Program-made: the position numbers and the translations under genes | Notes under the pieces: model-generated | The model's database searches: none | The model's input: the letters and a program-made list of their open reading frames with translations, nothing else | Told to the model about the DNA's origin: nothing | Assembly: GCF_036350515.1 (NCBI RefSeq) | Contig: NZ_JAZDUE010000005.1 | Location: forward strand, 1 to 64,000 | Direction: 5' to 3' | Source: Gordonia prachuapensis | GTDB lineage: Bacteria; Actinomycetota; Actinomycetes; Mycobacteriales; Mycobacteriaceae | DNA: 64,000 nucleotides | Shown here: one piece after another, positions 61,639-64,000 of the stretch | Layout: every line of letters starts with the position of its first letter | How positions within the stretch are numbered: position 1 is the first letter of the stretch

Positions 61639-62286
61639 ATGGTTCTGGAGGTGGCGAAGTCGTCGGTCAGCAGTTCATCGGTGCCCGCTCCTGTCGAGTC
61701 GTTGTCTCGACGTGGCCGGGCGACCCGCGACGCGGTTCTCGACGCCGCGCAACGGGTGTTCGAGCGGGTCGGGTTCCTTGATGCCCGCGTCGAACTGATC
61801 GCGCAGGAGGCGTCGGTCTCGTACGGGACGTTCTATCGGTACTTTGTGTCCAAGGAGGACGTCTTTCGTGAGCTGAGCACTCGGCTATTCGCCGAGGTGC
61901 ACCTGCAGGAGCCGTCGTCGCCCGACCTCTCGGCCTCGCAGCGACTTGTCGCGGCCAACCGTTCCTACTACGAGGCGTATCGGCGCAACGCGCGCATGAT
62001 GGCGATCGTCGAACAGGTCGCGACGTTCAACGCCGAGTTCCGGGAGCTGCGGCACCGGCACCGCGCGCAATGGATCGATCGAACCGCTGCGGCCATCGCC
62101 CGGTGGCAGGCCGACGGCCGCGCGAGCGTCGCGCTCGACCCGGTGATGGCGGCGCGGGCGATGGCGGCGATGGTCGATCACACGCTCTACCTGTGGCTGG
62201 TGCAGGGGGAGGACGCCGACGAGGAGCTGTTGCTGACGACGCTGGACCAGATGTGCGTCGGCGCACTGGGTCTCGATGCCGGCTGA
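61639..62286 (+). CDS. TetR-family transcriptional regulator
   Basis: A 215-residue TetR. The N-terminal HTH (about 28-75) reads RDAVLDAAQRVFERVGFLDARVELIAQEASVSYGTFYRYFVSKEDVF, followed by a helical ligand-binding domain. I choose ATG 61639 because the operator at 61611-61629 overlaps the alternative ATG 61624; no strong ribosome site supports either. It is divergent from VOC-CMD and convergent with the cyclase-family gene, whose promoter carries a matching operator, so it probably controls both units in response to a pathway substrate. Confidence 0.85.
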   Translation: MVLEVAKSSVSSSSVPAPVESLSRRGRATRDAVLDAAQRVFERVGFLDARVELIAQEASVSYGTFYRYFVSKEDVFRELSTRLFAEVHLQEPSSPDLSASQRLVAANRSYYEAYRRNARMMAIVEQVATFNAEFRELRHRHRAQWIDRTAAAIARWQADGRASVALDPVMAARAMAAMVDHTLYLWLVQGEDADEELLLTTLDQMCVGALGLDAG

Positions 62287-62291
62287 GTCCA

Positions 62292-63224
62292 TCAGCGGAT
62301 CGCCAATGGGTTGATCGGGGAGCCGACACCCCGGGTGAACTTCAGTGGCGGCCCGGCGAAGAAGAAGTCGTAGCGACCATCGGCGGCGCAGGCCTCGGCG
62401 AGTTCCTCGAAGTCGAGCATCTCGGCAAGCGTCATACCCATGTCACGGATCAACACCATGTGCACTTCGAACAGTGCGCCGGGGTTCTCGCCCGGGATCG
62501 CCTCGATGGCCCAGTTGTCGGAGCCGACGACCGCGACGTCACGGTCGCGGAGCCACTGTGCGCTGCTCAGCGCCAGGCCGGGCTCGCCGGCCATGAATCC
62601 GTGCGGGTCACGCTCGGCGAGAAACTTGGCGCGCCAGCCGGTTCGGAACAGCAGGATGTCGCCGGTCCCGACGTCGACGCCCTGCGCGGCGGCCACGGCG
62701 TCGAGCTCGTCGGCGCCGATCGTCGACCCGGCCTCCAGCCAGTCGACCCCGCGGTGGCGGGCGATGTCGAGTAACACCCCGCGACCGGCGATCCCGTTGC
62801 CCTGGGTGTGGATGCCGCACTTGTCCGCGCCCTTGATGGTGACCCCGTCGCCGGGATGGCCGTTGTAGAGCTTCTCGTCGTAGTGGACGTGGGCCAGGGC
62901 GTCGTACTGCGAGCCGGCCTGCAGCGGCATGAAGACGTAGTCGTCGGCCCACTTGAAGCCACCGGGCAGGACTTGTTCCTGTCCGTTCTCCGACATCAGC
63001 CGGATGGGGTTCATGCGTAGGCCGCCGGGCTGCGGACCGTCGGCGTCGAGGGGGATGCCGAGGTCGAAGATCTCTCCGGTGCGGATCAGGCCGGCTGCGG
63101 CGGCCACCCGTTCGGGCGTGATCAGGTTGGTGGTCCCGCGCTCGTCGTCGGCGCCCCAACGGCCCCAGTTGCGTACTCGTGCACCGAGTTCGCGCATGTC
63201 GGTGGTGGATTCCGATGTCGTCAC
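62292..63224 (-). CDS. Cyclase-family (kynurenine formamidase-like) metal hydrolase
   Basis: A 310-residue cyclase-superfamily protein (putative Mn/Zn hydrolase). The metal motif appears as AGSQYDALAHVHYDEKLYNG: the Asp-x3-His half is conserved while the usual HxGTHxD opening is altered. Further family segments are GRGVLLDIARHRG, DILLFRTGWRAKF and a C-terminal EVHMVLIRDMGMTLAEMLDFEELAEAC. Relatives hydrolyse amides or cyclic ketones such as isatin. Start GTG 63224 with GAGGAGG upstream. A long palindrome lies 72 bases upstream. With VOC and CMD it suggests an aromatic or cyclic-ketone degradation route (inference). Confidence 0.87.
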   Translation of the reverse strand: MTTSESTTDMRELGARVRNWGRWGADDERGTTNLITPERVAAAAGLIRTGEIFDLGIPLDADGPQPGGLRMNPIRLMSENGQEQVLPGGFKWADDYVFMPLQAGSQYDALAHVHYDEKLYNGHPGDGVTIKGADKCGIHTQGNGIAGRGVLLDIARHRGVDWLEAGSTIGADELDAVAAAQGVDVGTGDILLFRTGWRAKFLAERDPHGFMAGEPGLALSSAQWLRDRDVAVVGSDNWAIEAIPGENPGALFEVHMVLIRDMGMTLAEMLDFEELAEACAADGRYDFFFAGPPLKFTRGVGSPINPLAIR

Positions 63225-63295
63225 GTGACCTCCTCGTCGATGACAGGCCCGATCGGCGAGGGAGCCACGAAAGCTGCACCCTCATCAAACCAAGC

Positions 63296-63321
63296 GGAAC
63301 ATGACATATGTGTCATGTTCC
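63296..63321. promoter_or_regulatory. Perfect 11-bp-arm palindrome upstream of the cyclase-family gene
   Basis: GGAACATGACA (63296-63306), spacer TATG, TGTCATGTTCC (63311-63321): fully complementary arms. The core TGACA-N4-TGTCA matches the operator at 61616-61629. It lies in the 148-base gap between the cyclase-family start and the hypothetical gene. I propose the TetR at 61639 binds here. Confidence 0.7.
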
Positions 63322-63372
63322 GGTCGTGATTGTGACGTGAGGCACTGCGTCAAGTCAACAGGCGGTCTGGCG

Positions 63373-63630
63373 CTACTCCCGCACCTGCGCGACCGACAAC
63401 AACACGGTGACCGTGCCATCGTCGCCCTGATCCGGCTCGTGATCGGTCAGAGTGAACTGCGTCAGGCGGGCGACATTCACGAAGTATGCGGTGGGCTCGG
63501 GGTCGCCGACGGTCACCGCAATGGGTTCCTGCTTGCGGACCACATCCCGGAGGAACTCGGTGACCTCGGGCACGGATTCGGTGAAGAGCAGCTGGATATC
63601 GAGCTCGGGGGAGGTGAGAAGTGTCGACAT
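63373..63630 (-). CDS. Hypothetical small protein
   Basis: An 85-residue acidic protein that I do not recognise. Visible are an N-terminal STLLTSPELDIQLLFTESVPEV, a central EFLRDVVRKQEPIAVTVGDPEPTAYFVNVARL and a C-terminal GTVTVLLSVAQVRE. Alternating hydrophobic residues suggest a small beta-rich domain; there is no signal peptide or transmembrane segment. Start ATG 63630; no good ribosome site is visible. It lies just downstream of a tRNA terminator, a common site for accessory insertions. Confidence 0.5.
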   Translation of the reverse strand: MSTLLTSPELDIQLLFTESVPEVTEFLRDVVRKQEPIAVTVGDPEPTAYFVNVARLTQFTLTDHEPDQGDDGTVTVLLSVAQVRE

Positions 63631-63714
63631 GTTGCTGATCGAAACAAGAGTTGGCTTCGCGTATGTCACTTTCCGTCGAAGCGCTTCTAGATCACCACGT
63701 CGTGAGAGCAGGAA

Positions 63715-63735
63715 AGGCGCCCGTAAAGGGCGCCT
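63715..63735 (-). terminator. Terminator of the tRNA operon
   Basis: Perfect 8-bp stem AGGCGCCC/GGGCGCCT (63715-63722 with 63728-63735), 5-base loop, followed on minus by TTTCC. It lies 16 bases after the 3' end of tRNA-Val. Confidence 0.85.
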
Positions 63736-63750
63736 GACCTGCAATAACAA

Positions 63751-63825
63751 TGGTGCGCGATACTGGGATTGAACCAGTGACCTCTTCCGTGTCAGGGAAG
63801 CGCTCTCCCACTGAGCTAATCGCGC
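63751..63825 (-). tRNA. tRNA-Val(GAC)
   Basis: A full cloverleaf on minus: acceptor GCGCGAT/ATCGCGC, D-loop AGCTCAGTGGGAGAGC, anticodon loop CTGACAC (GAC), T-arm GGTTCAATCC, and a genome-encoded CCA (63751-63753). Confidence 0.96.
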
Positions 63826-63841
63826 GGGTATGCAATTGGTG

Positions 63842-63915
63842 TGGAGGTGGCGACGGGAATCGAACCCGTGTACACGGCTTTGCAGGCCGTTGCCTCACCA
63901 CTCGGCCACACCACC
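63842..63915 (-). tRNA. tRNA-Cys(GCA)
   Basis: Cloverleaf on minus: acceptor GGTGGTG/CGCCACC (one G-U pair), anticodon loop CTGCAAA (GCA), T-arm GGGTTCGATTCCC, encoded CCA (63842-63844). It lies 16 bases upstream of tRNA-Val on the same strand. Confidence 0.96.
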
Positions 63916-63937
63916 AGATGCGAGAGGACTCGCGCCG

Positions 63938-64000
63938 AGCGGATGACGGGATTCGAACCCGCGACCCTCACCTTGGCAAGGTGATGCGCTACCAGCTGCG
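63938..64000 (-). tRNA. tRNA-Gly(GCC), partial (5' end beyond the window)
   Basis: Minus-strand 3' portion: anticodon loop TTGCCAA (GCC), T-arm CGGGTTCGAATCCCG, acceptor 3' strand CATCCGC with discriminator T. No CCA is encoded, unlike the two neighbouring tRNAs. The acceptor 5' strand lies outside the window. Confidence 0.93.

Overview
The window is high-GC, gene-dense actinobacterial chromosome. Gene content and order match what I recall of the M. tuberculosis Rv2669-Rv2720 neighbourhood: GNAT, zapE-like ATPase, ribD-like reductase, aftC, msrB, hemQ/hemY/hemE, DUF3000, RNase D, dxs, TRAM methyltransferase, APC permease, two TrkA proteins, DUF3159, OB-fold, DUF3710, dut, DUF3093, DUF4193, cei, suhB, ppgK, sigA, sigB, ideR, nrdR, LysM/ChiZ-like gene, lexA. 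AftC and Cei point to a mycolic-acid-containing member of Mycobacteriales. The PTS cluster and the style of intergenic repeat suggest Gordonia or a close relative; the genus is my inference.

Layout. 1-200: tail of an IS110-type transposase. 271-6407: complete fructose PTS (fruR-fruK-fruA-ptsH on minus, ptsI divergent on plus). 6423-8693: LexA, a divergent SOS-controlled LysM protein and NrdR. 8715-17126: HrpA helicase, class III aminotransferase, Ski2/DUF3516-type helicase, PAC2 protein. 17400-26371: lipoprotein, DUF4192, IdeR, AcuC deacetylase coupled to a GNAT/acyl-CoA ligase fusion, SigB, DUF3099, DUF3039. 26412-33746: BrkB-like membrane protein, a second DEAD/DEAH helicase, DUF7455, TauE/SafE exporter behind a leader peptide, DUF952, SigA. 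33950-41355: PpgK, SuhB, Cei, DUF4193, DUF3093, Dut, DUF3710, hydrolase, OB-fold, DUF3159. 41419-48508: TrkA pair, APC permease, RNA methyltransferase, Dxs. 48533-53723: RNase D, DUF3000 and heme genes. 53735-54416: a palindromic repeat array. 54404-60291: MsrB, AftC, secreted hydrolase, reductase, ZapE-like ATPase, GNAT. 60335-63224: accessory cluster (carboxymuconolactone decarboxylase-like, VOC, TetR, cyclase-family hydrolase). 63373-64000: one hypothetical gene, then tRNA-Val, tRNA-Cys and tRNA-Gly (partial), all on minus.

How the parts work together. The PTS cluster supplies EI, HPr, the fructose EII and 1-phosphofructokinase under one DeoR-type repressor. LexA and the LysM protein form a DNA-damage module with visible SOS boxes. 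SigA, SigB and IdeR form the conserved regulatory core; sigB carries an ECF-type promoter. AcuC and the GNAT/ligase fusion could set and remove lysine acetylation. hemE-hemY-hemQ follow one another on the coproporphyrin-dependent heme route. The 60.3-63.2 kb cluster looks like a small catabolic regulon, because the same 14-bp operator pattern lies in both of its promoter regions.

The most interesting signals are regulatory. They are a 26-residue sulfur-type leader peptide on an apparently leaderless transcript before tauE; two leaderless promoters at dut/DUF3093 whose -10 elements overlap; a 21-bp-phased dyad array at 29.9-30.0 kb; and a seven-left-arm/seven-right-arm repeat array between hemQ and msrB. 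No CRISPR array, prophage or obvious defence system is visible.
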